From NCBI GenBank assembly GCA_963965975.1, contig OZ014413.1, forward strand, positions 1,118,501-1,182,500: a stretch of DNA of 64,000 nucleotides, read 5' to 3'. The notes beneath the pieces were generated by a model. That model saw nothing but the letters and a program-made list of their open reading frames with translations. It ran no database searches and was not told where the DNA came from. A program made the position numbers and the translations under genes. Shown piece by piece: positions 1 through 24,082 of the stretch (within the stretch, counting starts at the first letter, position 1; every line of letters starts with the position of its first letter). Origin of the DNA: Xestospongia bergquistia. Lineage: Eukaryota; Porifera; Demospongiae; Haplosclerida; Petrosiidae.

Positions 1-397
1 TCAGACAGCTCTGTTCTTTTGTCCTTTAATTCTGTTCTAACCCGCTCTGTCTAAACGACATCGAGCACTCTTTAACAGACTTAGATACTTCAGTATATAT
101 ATATATATATATGAATATAATAATAGTATATACATGTATATGTACATGTATATAATACTAGTGTTCATGTTTATTACATGTCTAATGTCTTATGTAGACA
201 ATAATTTAGGAAGGAAGTAGAAAGTGTCCTGAATAAAAGATGTCCTTATTTTAAACTATCTTTTATGAAACCTTCCATTTATGCAATCATTATTTTAATA
301 TCTACAATTATTAAATAGATTTTACATAATTATATTAGTGGGTTATACATATTACAGGTTATACATATATTATATATATTATATATATTATACTTAC

Positions 398-7997
<7,600 letters not shown>

Positions 7998-8910
7998 AAC
8001 ATCAAGGGACTCTACTTTACTTCTCAACACAAGTGTGACTATGCTGATATTTATCAGTTAACACATCAATGTTTGGTAGTTAATCATGTGATGTTATCAA
8101 CTGCTAATTGAAAACATATTAAGGGCTGATTTTAAAGAGAGTTTTATAGTATGATCTAATGCTTACAGAAATAATGTTTGACATTGGTTACTTGTTGGGC
8201 AAGAAATTTTGTTATATACAGTTAAATGGTTAGGGTTTAGGAAGTGAAGTCTGTATTATAATAGACATGGACTTCATATCAGACAAATATCGACTTCAAT
8301 GATGTTTGTATAGCAGAAGTTTGTACAAGTTATATTAGTAAACTATTTTTGCTAAAACAATTTTTATCCGGCAAAGTAAATTAATATTAAAAAGGAGACT
8401 AGTTATAATCATAATACCTCCATTTTGTACCAGCTGGTAAACATAAGAATATATAATATATATATATGTACATTATTACATGGAGAGTAATGATCAATAT
8501 ATCATATGTGATGGGTACTACAATGCTATGATCAACGTATCATATGTGACGGGTACTACAATGCTATGATCAACATATCATATGTGACGGGTACTACAAT
8601 GCTATGATCAACGTATCATATGTGACGGGTACTACAATGCTATGATCAACATATCATATGTGACGGGTACTACAATGCTATGATCAACGTATCATATGTG
8701 ACGGGTACTACAATGCTATGATCAATATATCATGTGACGAGTACTACAATGCTATGATCACTATACAGTTATGAGATAATATTTGATTTAGTTGTTATTA
8801 GTACAACTCAAATAAATAAACTTAAAATAATACAAAAACTGAACAACAGAATAGACTAATCTAATATTATTATGATATTAAGTTAATAATGTGTGACAGA
8901 ATGTTAAGTA
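7998..8910. other. Intergenic spacer between RTK start and exchanger stop
   Basis: This 0.9 kb holds the RTK 5' flank and the exchanger 3' flank. Apart from the 38-base tandem array at 8491-8763 I see no gene or RNA in it; no core promoter element can be called with confidence. Confidence 0.7.
8491..8763. repeat. 38-bp tandem repeat
   Basis: About seven copies of a 38-base unit containing CATATGTGACGGGTACTACA follow each other without spacers, with a few substitutions that alternate between units (AACGTATC versus AACATATC). It sits between two genes, about 0.5 kb upstream of the RTK start codon. Confidence 0.92.
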
Positions 8911-13897
<4,987 letters not shown>

Positions 13898-14370
13898 TCA
13901 CTATCTAGTTTAGTGAGCTCTCAAGACCACACATAAAAATAATGCACAATGTAGTACCACGCCCACATTAATTACTAAAATTAATTAATGACTATAAATA
14001 CACTCTCTGGCTCTCTCTGGACTTGGACTTATTGTTGAACTCTTTCTATTTTTCTTTTATTTACTTATATTCTTTCAGTTGATTTTTATTGTAAATATAT
14101 TAAACATGATTTGTCAATTGTCGTTTTTATTATTTTCTTAATTTGAATTTATTTATACTTAATTTTAAACATTATTTGTCAACTTTTTCAAGGTAATTCT
14201 AACATTTAAAATTTTAAACAAAATTTTGTCAATTGTAGTTATTTATAAATCTCTTTTTATAAAAATTGAATATCTTTATTTTCCTGTTAAATTTAATGTT
14301 CAAATAAATGATAGGTCACTACACAAATTTAAAGCCTCAAACCCAATCTAGTCAAGCATAGGAATGAGAC
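13898..14370. other. Intergenic spacer, exchanger 5' flank and TRAF copy 1 3' flank
   Basis: AT-rich DNA with no visible gene. From about 14305 it is recognisably similar to the 3' flanks of TRAF copies 2 and 3 (27720 and 39540), marking the edge of the duplicated segment. Confidence 0.7.
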
Positions 14371-16058
14371 TCAAGATGTCACTCTAACATCAGACACACA
14401 AAAATGTAAACAGTCTGACTTTAAAAATCCAATATTAGAATGTCTATCAAATTGCAATTGAGAATGTGCCACAAATTGTGGCACACCCAAACCACTCTCC
14501 GCCAAATCCTGATTCAGGACGCGCCCACTAATTTCCAAAGGGACATCTCGTGAGAACGGTATCTCGTGTTCAATGTGATCCTTATCAGCGTACTGGTTTA
14601 ATAGTCGTATATAGACAGTGCCACAAAATGGCCAGACAAGATCATCATCAAACTCACCCTTCATTAAGTTTGCATAAACTGACACATGAGTCCTATCTCC
14701 TTCATCTGAGCCATTACAATCAACACTAATGCACATTTTATAACCAAGATGATGAGTATAAAATGGCTGACTAAACCATTGTTTTGATGTTCTTTTGTGT
14801 TCATTGAAACGATGCACAATAAAATTATATGGCAATGTTGAAACGGACGACTTTAGCCTCGCCATTTCTAGCTTTATTTCATCAGTGTCTTCTTGTAATG
14901 AGGTAACTTGTTTTTTAAGTTTAGTAATCTCTTCTTCTCGAGAGGAAAGTTGGTGTTTTAAAATGTTAATTTCTCTTTCTTTCGTTGCCAAACGTTTCTC
15001 AAATTCTCTTTCCGTTGATGTTTTGTTCATTGATTGCTGTTGTAGTAACAAATTCTTTACTAAATCTGTTACTAGTGCTAAATGGAGGTGTGTCTCCTCA
15101 CGTAAATGTCTCTCAAAATCACTAGCGTTGCATACAGCATTACAACCAATAAACTTGAACTCACACTCGACTCTCCGTTTTATACAACTTTTTAAGTGAT
15201 TTTGTAATTCTTTTCTTGGCATATCATTGACCCCACACTCATTGGGACAAGGAGTAGGATATCCCTCACAAACAGCCCAATGTCGATTTGGTATGTCTTC
15301 ATAAATTCCTTTATAGGGACAGAATTTACAGGTATAAGGACGTCGTTGACAATGATTAATCTTGTGATCTTCAAGAAAGCTCAAAGCAATCTCTTGTCCA
15401 CAGTTGTAAGGACAAAAAACCAGTACATATTGACAATCACCTTTAGATGGATCTATGTGATCGGGTAATGCTGATAAAACCCCCGTCCAAGGACATCCAT
15501 TTTCAAACTGTGGACATCTCAACTTAAGAGCACTGACCTTACGTTCTTACATCCTATTCACCATTGTTTTGAGGTTGCTACGGCAACAAAGTGGGCATTT
15601 ACCACCCCTAGTGGCGATATCGTTAATACAGGAGTAACAGTAATGAGCCTCGCAACAATCAGTGAGAAAAGGTCTACGAAATATGAGATGACAAATGGGA
15701 CAAGTTAAGTCCGAGAGTTCTTCTTCAGTTGCTAGGAAAATGTAATCATATCCGGCATAATTATGAGGAGGTGTGGTCTCCTTGATGAACGAATCTACAT
15801 GTATATCAACAAATGATAAAATGACTAATAAATATTAAAATTTGTGCATAATATGTTAGAAATATATGTACATGTAGATACACAAGTACATGTACGTAGA
15901 CATATAGTCTTATTGAAAACAAAAGTTAATCTATTGATGTGATAATTCAAGAGATACTAGTAACAGTGTTCATAGCTAATGTGTTATGTCAACAAGAACT
16001 ATTTGTAAATTAGTTTCACTAAACAAGGAAAGGCTATTGTTATGATCATCAAAGTTTA
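14305..16058. repeat. Third, short copy of the TRAF duplication segment
   Basis: Matches 27720-29470 and 39540-41290 almost base for base, including the intron upstream of the TRAF exon. Similarity ends at about 16058 (after ATCAAAGTTTAAAC), beyond which the sequence is unrelated. The segment therefore carries only the last TRAF exon and none of the proline-rich first exon. Confidence 0.85.
14371..15794 (-). pseudogene. RING-TRAF-MATH gene, copy 1, broken
   Basis: This is the large final exon of the same gene as 39601-42392. Reading from 15794 it encodes the RING finger, then TRAF-type zinc fingers, a coiled coil and a MATH domain ending CVSDVRVTS. After the RING, the CAA codon present in the other two copies (NRMQERK) is TAA at about 15548-15550, so RING and TRAF parts are separated by a stop. 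A downstream open frame (14371-15522) still covers the zinc fingers, coiled coil and MATH domain, and could only make a RING-less product if translation restarted. One RING cysteine region (CCEAHYC instead of CCGAHYC) also differs. The upstream proline-rich exon is absent. Most likely a recent pseudogene. Confidence 0.85.
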
Positions 16059-16270
16059 AACTTCTTTGGTTTATTATTCTATACATTACACTTGTGCTTT
16101 TGGAGGAAAAAGCTACAAAAGTGAAGGAACTGGACAGAGGATGAATCAAAGGTAATGAAAGAGTCAACTTAGATGGTAAAACCTTTCGTAAAAGTAATAA
16201 ATTGATAATTACTCACGCTATGCAGTCTATGAACATTTAAGTTTCATTTGTGTTATATTTATTATTACAG

Positions 16271-18158
16271 CACGCTGAAACAAGGCTGCCAAGCTGGGAT
16301 AAAGATCAAGCTAAGTGAAGACAAGCAGTCTCTCATTATCACGGATATACGTGAAGACCATAATCATGTTGTTGATAAGTTATTTGAGCTTAATGTCATT
16401 ATTAACCCTCAGCTTGCATGTGTGAGGGTTACTGTACTCATTCTGTCTGTCAGTTCGTCCTCTGCCCTATTTGCTTCTGCAGGGTTCGTTTGCTATAAAA
16501 ATCAAACTGCATGCTCACCGTTACATAATTTTCCAAAAATATGTAGGATAGGTTCATTGTTCCAGCGTACATTTAAAGGGGTACTATCCCTCAAATTAGT
16601 TGCTATATAATCATCAATCACATATAATATTATACATTTTTAGGACATTTATGATCACTTACCTCAACAAAGGAGATTTGATGCAGATGAAAAGGAGAAT
16701 GTTAAGGGATTACTAAAACTTAAAGTAAATAAAAAGCTGCTGCAGCAGCATATCAGTGGATGTATGCACAAGGTGGTTACACTGAAGGATATCAGCAACC
16801 TTCAAACTGGCCTTAGGACAAAAAAGGGTAGAAACGACATTGCAGTTGTTGTGTCCAACCTGAAAGCTATCTAAGGTATGTTGCTATTACAATATACTGT
16901 GGGATAATATAAGGAATGTATTGCAAAATGTATTGCATAATGACTCTAGGTGTATAGAGTTGTCACTGGAATCAGTTTCCATTTTAATGTATTTATGCAG
17001 GCTCAACTGTTGAATATTTACTAAGGATGATAAAATGTTCACTGGTATCTTTTTTCAAGACCAGCTAATGAAGTTTGTGACTAGACATAGGGAATGTGGT
17101 GTAAATTGTCCCCTCAAGGATCCTACATGAGCCCCCAAAGCAATAGATTTGACTGCACCTATTACAAATACAGAATACCATTCCCCACGACATTGATATA
17201 TGTAGTACATATACCTATCACATTGACTTTTACCCCTCAAAGTGTTATATCTGAAATAGACACTGGAACATCTATCCCCATTACTCTTTTTTATTCATAT
17301 AGAAGATGACAGCACCCCTACGAACAGTGTATCTCCCCCTACAGATACTCGTAAAGAGCAGCGTAAGTTAATACTATACTATGTGTAATTACATTACATG
17401 TATATATGTTCTCTTAGTCAATGATCAGGCTACTTGCAAGGAAACCCTAAAGGACAGTGTACATGAGAGCTGTCGATCTACAACACCAACCCCAGGTTTG
17501 TGAATAGTGAATACATGTGGGTGTGTGTTCTATATATAGAATCCCTAACTTAGACTTGGAGAGTCTCAAACCTCCTCCAGTCATTAAGAAATGTGGACGA
17601 CCCAAGGAAGCTGAGAAAACTGTTATCGGTTTGCCAAGATGCAAGAAGTTTAGAGGAGAACAGATCAGAAAGCCAGTAGCATTTCTGAAGAAAACCACTG
17701 CCAATAGGGAAGAAGGTTTGTCTGTATAGTACTGTTTTTTGGAGTGTAATCATCTTTGTTATATTATACTTGCTTCCCTAGTTATGCTATCATGGTTCCT
17801 TGATCGCCAAGTAAAGGAGAGTGTACTGGCAAGAAAGTGGCTGGTAGAGGAAGAAGATGTGGAGATAAGACCTGAGAGAATTCCATCTACATGTCTGGAA
17901 GAGGATGTATGCATTCAAAGTATACAGAAGTACTTCTCAAGAGATGCACGGTGTGCTCTAACAAATGTCCTGGGTGTGCTTCGGAGCAATCCTGTGTGGT
18001 ATTATGGAATATGTGCCAAAGAAATAAATGATGAAACAGAAAACTCTATCAAATGTGATTCGTGTCTAACATGGTTTCATTTCCAGTGCACCTGTATTAA
18101 ACAAAGCCCAAAGGCTAAAGAGTGGTTTTGTCATCACTGTCGTGCCAATGTCCCTTAG
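16271..18158 (+). pseudogene. MULE/ZSWIM3-like transposase relic with PHD finger
   Basis: A spliced, decayed plus-strand gene. Recognisable parts are a FLYWCH/FAR1-like segment (GCQAGIKIKLSEDKQS...DHNHV, 16271 to about 16366), a helical segment (YDHLPQQRRFDADEKENV, from 16645 to a stop at about 16875), the start of a transposase core in a shifted frame near 16999-17090 (KMFTGIFFQDQLMK), three short exons (about 17304-17363, 17419-17495, 17541-17715) and a last exon 17782-18158. The last exon ends in a PHD finger (YYGICAKE...IKCDSC..WFHFQC...WFCHHC). The transposase core and SWIM zinc finger expected between them are missing. The order matches Mutator-like transposase-derived ZSWIM3-type genes. 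The PHD end is intact, so a small expressed protein cannot be excluded, but the stop and the shifted core argue for a relic. Confidence 0.6.
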
Positions 18159-18559
18159 AGGCCAGAGGCTCTGTGTATTGCTCTGTTGTTTTGTGTATTC
18201 CAACTCTTACCAAATTTTGTGATATGATTTGTTAATTGATTGTACCAAAACATAAATAAGTGGACCGAATATTAAACCAACAGACAGCAGTTTAGCTGTA
18301 AGTCAGTAAGCATGGGTCACAATAACAAATGTTTGTAGCCACAGTAGATATCTATCTTTACACAGCTAAGCAAGCGTGTCTGCTTGTCTACTTCCTCCTA
18401 GTACGTGGTGTGCAAGTCTATAGCATGTAGTATACACGCGAACGTAGAATTGTTGTTCAAGTAAGGTCAAAGGTCACGCGCATGCTCAGTACTGACTGCC
18501 GGACGGACAGGAGACTTACAGTTACCGGACGGATAGCCACTTCGTAAGATAGATGAAAG

Positions 18560-19802
18560 AGACAAAGAAAAGACAGCATTTACGATCCCGTTCGGACTGC
18601 TACAATTTACAACAATGCTGTTTGGACTAAGTGGAGCCCCAGCAACATTCCAGAGACTGATGGACCAAGTTCTCAGAGGAATATGCAGAAGTCTACCTAG
18701 ATGACATAATTGTCTATGGAACAGACTGGGAAGAGCACCTAAAGAATCTGGAAGGAGTATTCGAAAGACTAAGTAGAGCAGGACTCACAATCAAACTCAA
18801 GTAGTGTACTTTTGGACGCAAGAATGCACCTACCTAGGACACAAGATTGGAAATGGAGGAGTACTGCCGAAAGATGCTAAAGTACAAACAATTAGAAAGA
18901 TAGCCGAACCAAGGACCAAGAAAGAAGTGAGGGGTTTTCTAGGAATGGTAGGATACTACCGGAGGTTCATTCTTCACTTTGCTACGAAAGCAGAACCGCT
19001 AACCGCCTTAACGAAGAAAGGGACAACTGGACCAAGTGACTTGGACCAGTTGTGAAGCAGAAGCCTTTGAACTCCTAAAGAAGGTCCTCATCGACACAGT
19101 AATGTTGAAGAACCTGGATTTCAGTAAACCATTTCAATTACAAATCGATGCTTCAGACGTGGGAGTAGGAGCAGTATTAAGTCAAGGAGGAGATCAAGAT
19201 CAGCCTATCGCATACTTTAGTAGAAAGATATTGGATCGCGAAAGGAACTACTCCACAATAGAAAAGGAATGCTTAGCCATAGTATTGTGGATTAAGGCCT
19301 TTGCTACATACCTTGTCGAAAAACCCTTTATACTACAAACGGACCACCGTGCATTCACTTGGTTATGGACCTTCCAAGACAAAAACATGAGAATGACCAG
19401 GTGGAGTTTGGCATTACAGCCGTATCCATTTGAAATCCAACACCGAAAAGGACGAGACAACGCCAATGCAGATGCCATATCAAGACTTTCCCGGAAAGGT
19501 TGAAACAGACCAGTGCTTCGCACTAGAGAAGGAGGGAAGTAATGTGACGGATAACATACATTAAGCTAGTGGATCGGGTTGAGCTAGCGGATCACTTAAT
19601 CAAGAACGGAGTGGACCAATCACAAGACAGGAAAGGGAATTCCAAGCGGTCCAGCGATCCTGTGAATCAGATCCTGGCCAGGACTATATAAAGAACTAAT
19701 ACTTATAGAGGAGAGTAGTTGTTGTTTTTTTTGTAACTGTGTTATTACTATTATTACTATTAAAAGTTTAAAACTATTTGAGTCACTCTGTAATATATAT
19801 AT
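18560..19802 (+). mobile_element. Ty3/gypsy LTR retrotransposon fossil, broken
   Basis: A fossil of a Ty3/gypsy element. Parts seen are the reverse-transcriptase palm region (PFGL and YLDDI type signatures, about 18580-18720), the connection region, an RNase H domain (QIDASDVGVGAVL; TDHRAFTWLW) and, from about 19543, a 3' LTR-like end starting TGTGACGG with a TATA-like ACTATATAAAG and a polypyrimidine stretch. No gag, protease, integrase or second LTR is recognisable. It is incomplete and broken in several places. Age cannot be dated because there is no LTR pair to compare. Confidence 0.85.
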
Positions 19803-20215
19803 ATATATAGTATATATAGCTTATATGCATTAAGAAAAAACATATGTATATAAATTGGTTCTAAGATGTCACTATGTATATTAAAAATACAGCAGCAGCA
19901 CCACCACCACCAGCAGCAAATTATCAGCAAAATAATTATGAAGCATATTTAAAAGCGATTAATAATAGGCATATAATGGCATGAAAAAGCAAATATAGCA
20001 TTGGCAGTTTATATGATACAATCTTACATTCATTCTCTTTGATGATCTTTCATTTGCCTATAGAAAACATAATGTGAACAATAATAAACTCTTTATTGTA
20101 ACAGCAGATAGCATATTATTGCTTGACCACAGTTACTTTTATAATTTAACTATACCATGCATGCACTTAAACATTATAACTATTAATATTGAGCACTTCA
20201 TATACTGATTTCTTT
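19803..20215. other. Intergenic spacer
   Basis: AT-rich DNA with a short TA repeat at the start and a short CAGCAGCACCACCACC run at about 19891. No gene seen. Confidence 0.7.
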
Positions 20216-23200
20216 TTACCTAAGTTTGCTAGCGATGTGACCATGTCCAATTCTATCCATACCCACAGCTAAAGAAGACCAACTTTGCTCTCCTTTTTCT
20301 TGTACCTTATCCATTCCATTAAGCCAAGCAGCTAAAGTTTTTTGAAGACACATTTTAGGACCATCATTTTGATATTGCTTGTCAATGTTTTCCAATGTTG
20401 GATCCATCAATCCTAATTGTAATCCCAGCCTTTGCCATTCTGTATGTACGAAGTGGTCTTGCTCCAGCTGATACACAATGTTATCAAGATCACAGATACC
20501 TACAATTTGTAAAGCTACTGAATGATAACTAGCTGATGTTTACTCACTGAACTGCTTTTCTCTTTCACACGAGTCATTAACAGCGGAATTAGATGTTGTC
20601 TCAGATGCTATAATAAACAAATGACAAAATGACATACAATATAATTTCATCAATAAATAATGCTTAAATAATATAATTGGATATCAAATCTTAAGCTTCA
20701 ACAATAAACAAACCTTGGGGTGGTGGATTAATATTTTCAGTATTCATAGATAGACCTATCAAATCAAACATTAACATTATTTAATTAATTGTCAAAAGCA
20801 TTTGTAAGTTTAACTTGAGCAAGAATCCTGCTCATACAATTAGTATAAATGCTGTACATGAATTTTTTCCTTACTATCAGGTCCACCATTTGGTACAATG
20901 TCAGGACGTAGACTCGTTTCAGGACTGTCCCCTGTTTTAAAATATATTTAATTACAAGCAGTTGTATTTAAGGCAGATAACTTTTTAAGGATGAAAAATG
21001 TGTGATTGATATACAAGTACATCAACAAACCTATATAAGAAGACCTACCACTTGATGGATCATTTCTACTCTCAAAATTCCCACTTAGGCTCTGAAGAAT
21101 TATGTAAAATCAAGATATTGTATAGAAGAATCTGTAGGCCTTACCATCATCCATTCCATCCATTCGTTAAACTGCTTGTGGGAACAAACTTTAATTAAAA
21201 AATACCAATGAACATATAATTATTAGTCAAACTTACCTTGAATATCCAATCGTCTAGCTAACACATTAAATTTAATATCTGGATAATTCTTTAGTTGCTT
21301 TTCAAACACATTGTGAAGTTTCATCAGTTTTTTGGCTAATTCTGTCTTTATTGAAGTTGAGTCCAGTTCATGTTCTGTTTTCAACCAAGAAGATATCATT
21401 TTTTCAACTATTTTCGATTTTTCACTTTCAGTTGTTTTCATAAAATGCTCATGCGGAAATTGGACATGAAGCTCAGATGCAAAAGCATCAAGTGCAATCA
21501 AAGGATAATATGCTAATTCTTTAGACAAAGTAGAAATTTCAGCTTCAGTAATACCTAATAAGAGTAAATAAAAATGTTAGGAATAGTTATTAATAAATAT
21601 ATTTGGAGACCTTTTTTCAGCAAATAAGTATCATCAATTGGCTTCTACAAAATTAAAAAAATCAAAGTGACATTTAAAAATAAAATCTTTACCTTTTGTA
21701 ATGCTTTGTTCCATGCTCTGACTTCATGATCCAAAATGCCTCCTTTAAAGCAGTCATGACACAAGTAGTGATCAGGAAGTGTGTGTTGTAAGTGATAAAT
21801 GTTGTAGGGAATTTCAGCATATTTATCATTTTTACAGAGAACTTGAAAATTGTATTTGATTATATGCTTTTTGTTAGCTGACAAGTCTTTTACTACTGCT
21901 TCACAGGCACTTATTATATGAGAACACACCTCTTCAATATCATCTTCATTTACTGTGTCAGTAATTTTAAATTCAATTACATCTCCTTGGCATGTTATGT
22001 TGAGCAAAGCTCCTGAAGGTTTAATACGTATGCTTGTAGCATTTATTTTTTGTGTTAGCAAAAGATGAGCATCTAAACCATTTGAAAAAAGCTTTGCAAT
22101 AATGGCAACGTCAATGCTTAAAATAGGTGACATAATGTCAATGCAAAAATGAATTGCGTGGTCAGATAACATATTTATAGGCTTGCCATTCCTCACTGAT
22201 GGAATATAATAGTAATGTTTGCCACGAGTATCCGCATCTAGATCTGTTCCAGTAATTTTGACATCAACTTGTGACGTGTCTAGCTTAATAGCAAAATAAA
22301 CTGACTGTAGTACTGTTAAAAATGATGTCACTTCTTGATCACCTCCCAAGAAATGGCTAGCTGCTTCTTCAGTAACAATGCCATATTTAATCAGTTCGTT
22401 ATCACTCTCACGAGGTGCAGGAGAACTAAATAAGTTATCTAGCTTCTTAATAAACTCAATTGGCTTAATAACAATATGTGCTGAAGATGAGTACTTTGAC
22501 TTTTCGATGTAGAAAATACTTCCAAAAGAAGAAAAAAACTCGCAAAAGTCGTCAAATTCATCCTTTTCAAATGTAAAAAGTGACGAACCTGCAAGTTTGC
22601 GAAAAGCTATGTCGGTAATAATCATTTCCTTAGTACCCATAACATCAAGAACTCCGCGAAGAAATATCCACGACAATGGTATGTTTCTCATTTTTTGCTT
22701 TAACATTAATGTTTTAAATTGTTTAGACACAATTTTTTGGCTGTCTTGCGATTTCGAGTTAAATAAAACAGGCTCATAATTAACACAGCTATCTACTCCA
22801 ATTTGCATAGCTGCATGTTGGCATTCTTCCATTAAGTCTTTTTCTAGCTTGTCATCGCGACCAGAGTAATTAGCAATAATTGAGCAGAAGTTTGATCTGT
22901 CGTCATTTTTATCTTGTGATAAAATTTTGCATGAATGGAGTAAGTAATGCAGACGAGATCTCCACATCATCTCTTGAGATCTAGAGCCATCAAAGTCAAG
23001 AGGCTGTTTTGATATATCAGTACTAGAGGTGGGAGGCTGGTGAAGTTTTGGTACATCTTCGTCAAGATCAACAAATAAACACATGCATCCGTTTGTAAAG
23101 CAACCATTATAGCATTTTAAAAATGATGATAAAGCTTTGTTAAGAGAAACATCCCAGATATTTACAAAGGATATGCCATCCTTTATGTCATCTTTTGAAA

Positions 23201-24082
23201 AACTGGGATTAGATTGGGAATTGCTTTGTACAAACTCAACGAATAATTCAAAATACTTGTCAAAAAACTCATTACTTTCATCAGCTCCAGTGATAGATGC
23301 CACACTGGTATTAAAATTGTCTATATATTTATGCAAACCAGTAAGTAAAGCATAGTGACATGCCTCCAACGTATTTACACGAATACAGGACAAGTCTGCA
23401 CGTGTTGTGTTAAATCCAGGGCCATATGCTACAAATTGGCCATAACCAAACCCATCAATGCCAGCAAGTATGCTCTGCTGCTTGTTATTTGTACTAGCAG
23501 CATTTGGAATATTATTTCCAGTGCCTTTTGAAAAAAACTCGAGAAAAGCTTTTTTTTGATCACTTGCAATTGGAAGACCACCAATAACAGGAAAGAATGG
23601 TAATACTGGTACTGTTTTTTGGTGATTCTTCAGCAGTTTTTGGACCTGATCTAAAAATTTAAAAAAAGTCTAATGTATTTTTTCAATTGAAGTATAATAT
23701 TATATATTTGCAAATAATATCTATGATGTTATCAGTGTCTTAGATTTAGAGTCAATGTATCAAATTCTGGATGCAGCTCTTCTATACATTCTTTCTTTAT
23801 TATAGGTATGCACATTCATTAAACAAAGTTATACAACAAGTACATGCTGCACTCGCAAAGGCTTGCAATTCTTGTCTGGAAACTGTATAATCTAAGGACA
23901 AAGTCTTTTAGATTTAAACCAACAGCACAAACACAAAACTTTAATTGGGACTGTGCATGTGAAGAGTGCATGCATGTGTACCATGATGCAGCATTAATTT
24001 TTATATTGCATTATTGATCAATCAAAAATATATACAACAATATCTAGTTACTTTCTGCAGTGACTTGGGCCGCCATTGTCAT
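20216..24082 (-). CDS. Roc-COR-like protein with death domains (paralogue A)
   Basis: Ten exons: 24082-24052, 23650-21693, 21644-21611, 21554-21237, 21188-21145, 21091-21049, 20931-20875, 20755-20714, 20607-20548 and 20499-20216. They sum to 2871 bases (956 residues plus stop). Residues about 170-310 look like a Roc GTPase fold that has lost its nucleotide signatures: FVNIWDVS stands where Roc has LWDFGGQ, CMCLFVDLDED resembles the following strand, and no P-loop is found. Residues about 334-430 fit a COR segment (IPLSWIFLRGVLD, FFSSFGSIFYIEK, VIKPIEFIKKLDNLF). Residues 675-780 form a death-fold-like helical domain (WLKTEHELD, TELAKKLMKL). A Ser/Pro-rich linker leads to a clear C-terminal death domain (about 875-956; WQRLGLQLGLM, LAAWLNGM, SWSSLAVGM). 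The order recalls DAPK and MFHAS1-type ROCO proteins. Likely a signalling adaptor; Roc/COR is inference, the last death domain is firm. Confidence 0.8.

Noticed and set aside
1-397. Kinase C-lobe exon at the left edge
   Set aside because: No WSFG, GxxPY or similar motif in any frame; the sequence is AT-rich and looks like intron.
8491-8763. CRISPR-like array
   Set aside because: Units are contiguous without unique spacers and the genome is animal; it is a minisatellite.
18160-18560. A 5' LTR for the Ty3/gypsy fossil
   Set aside because: No stretch here matches the LTR-like sequence starting at 19543.
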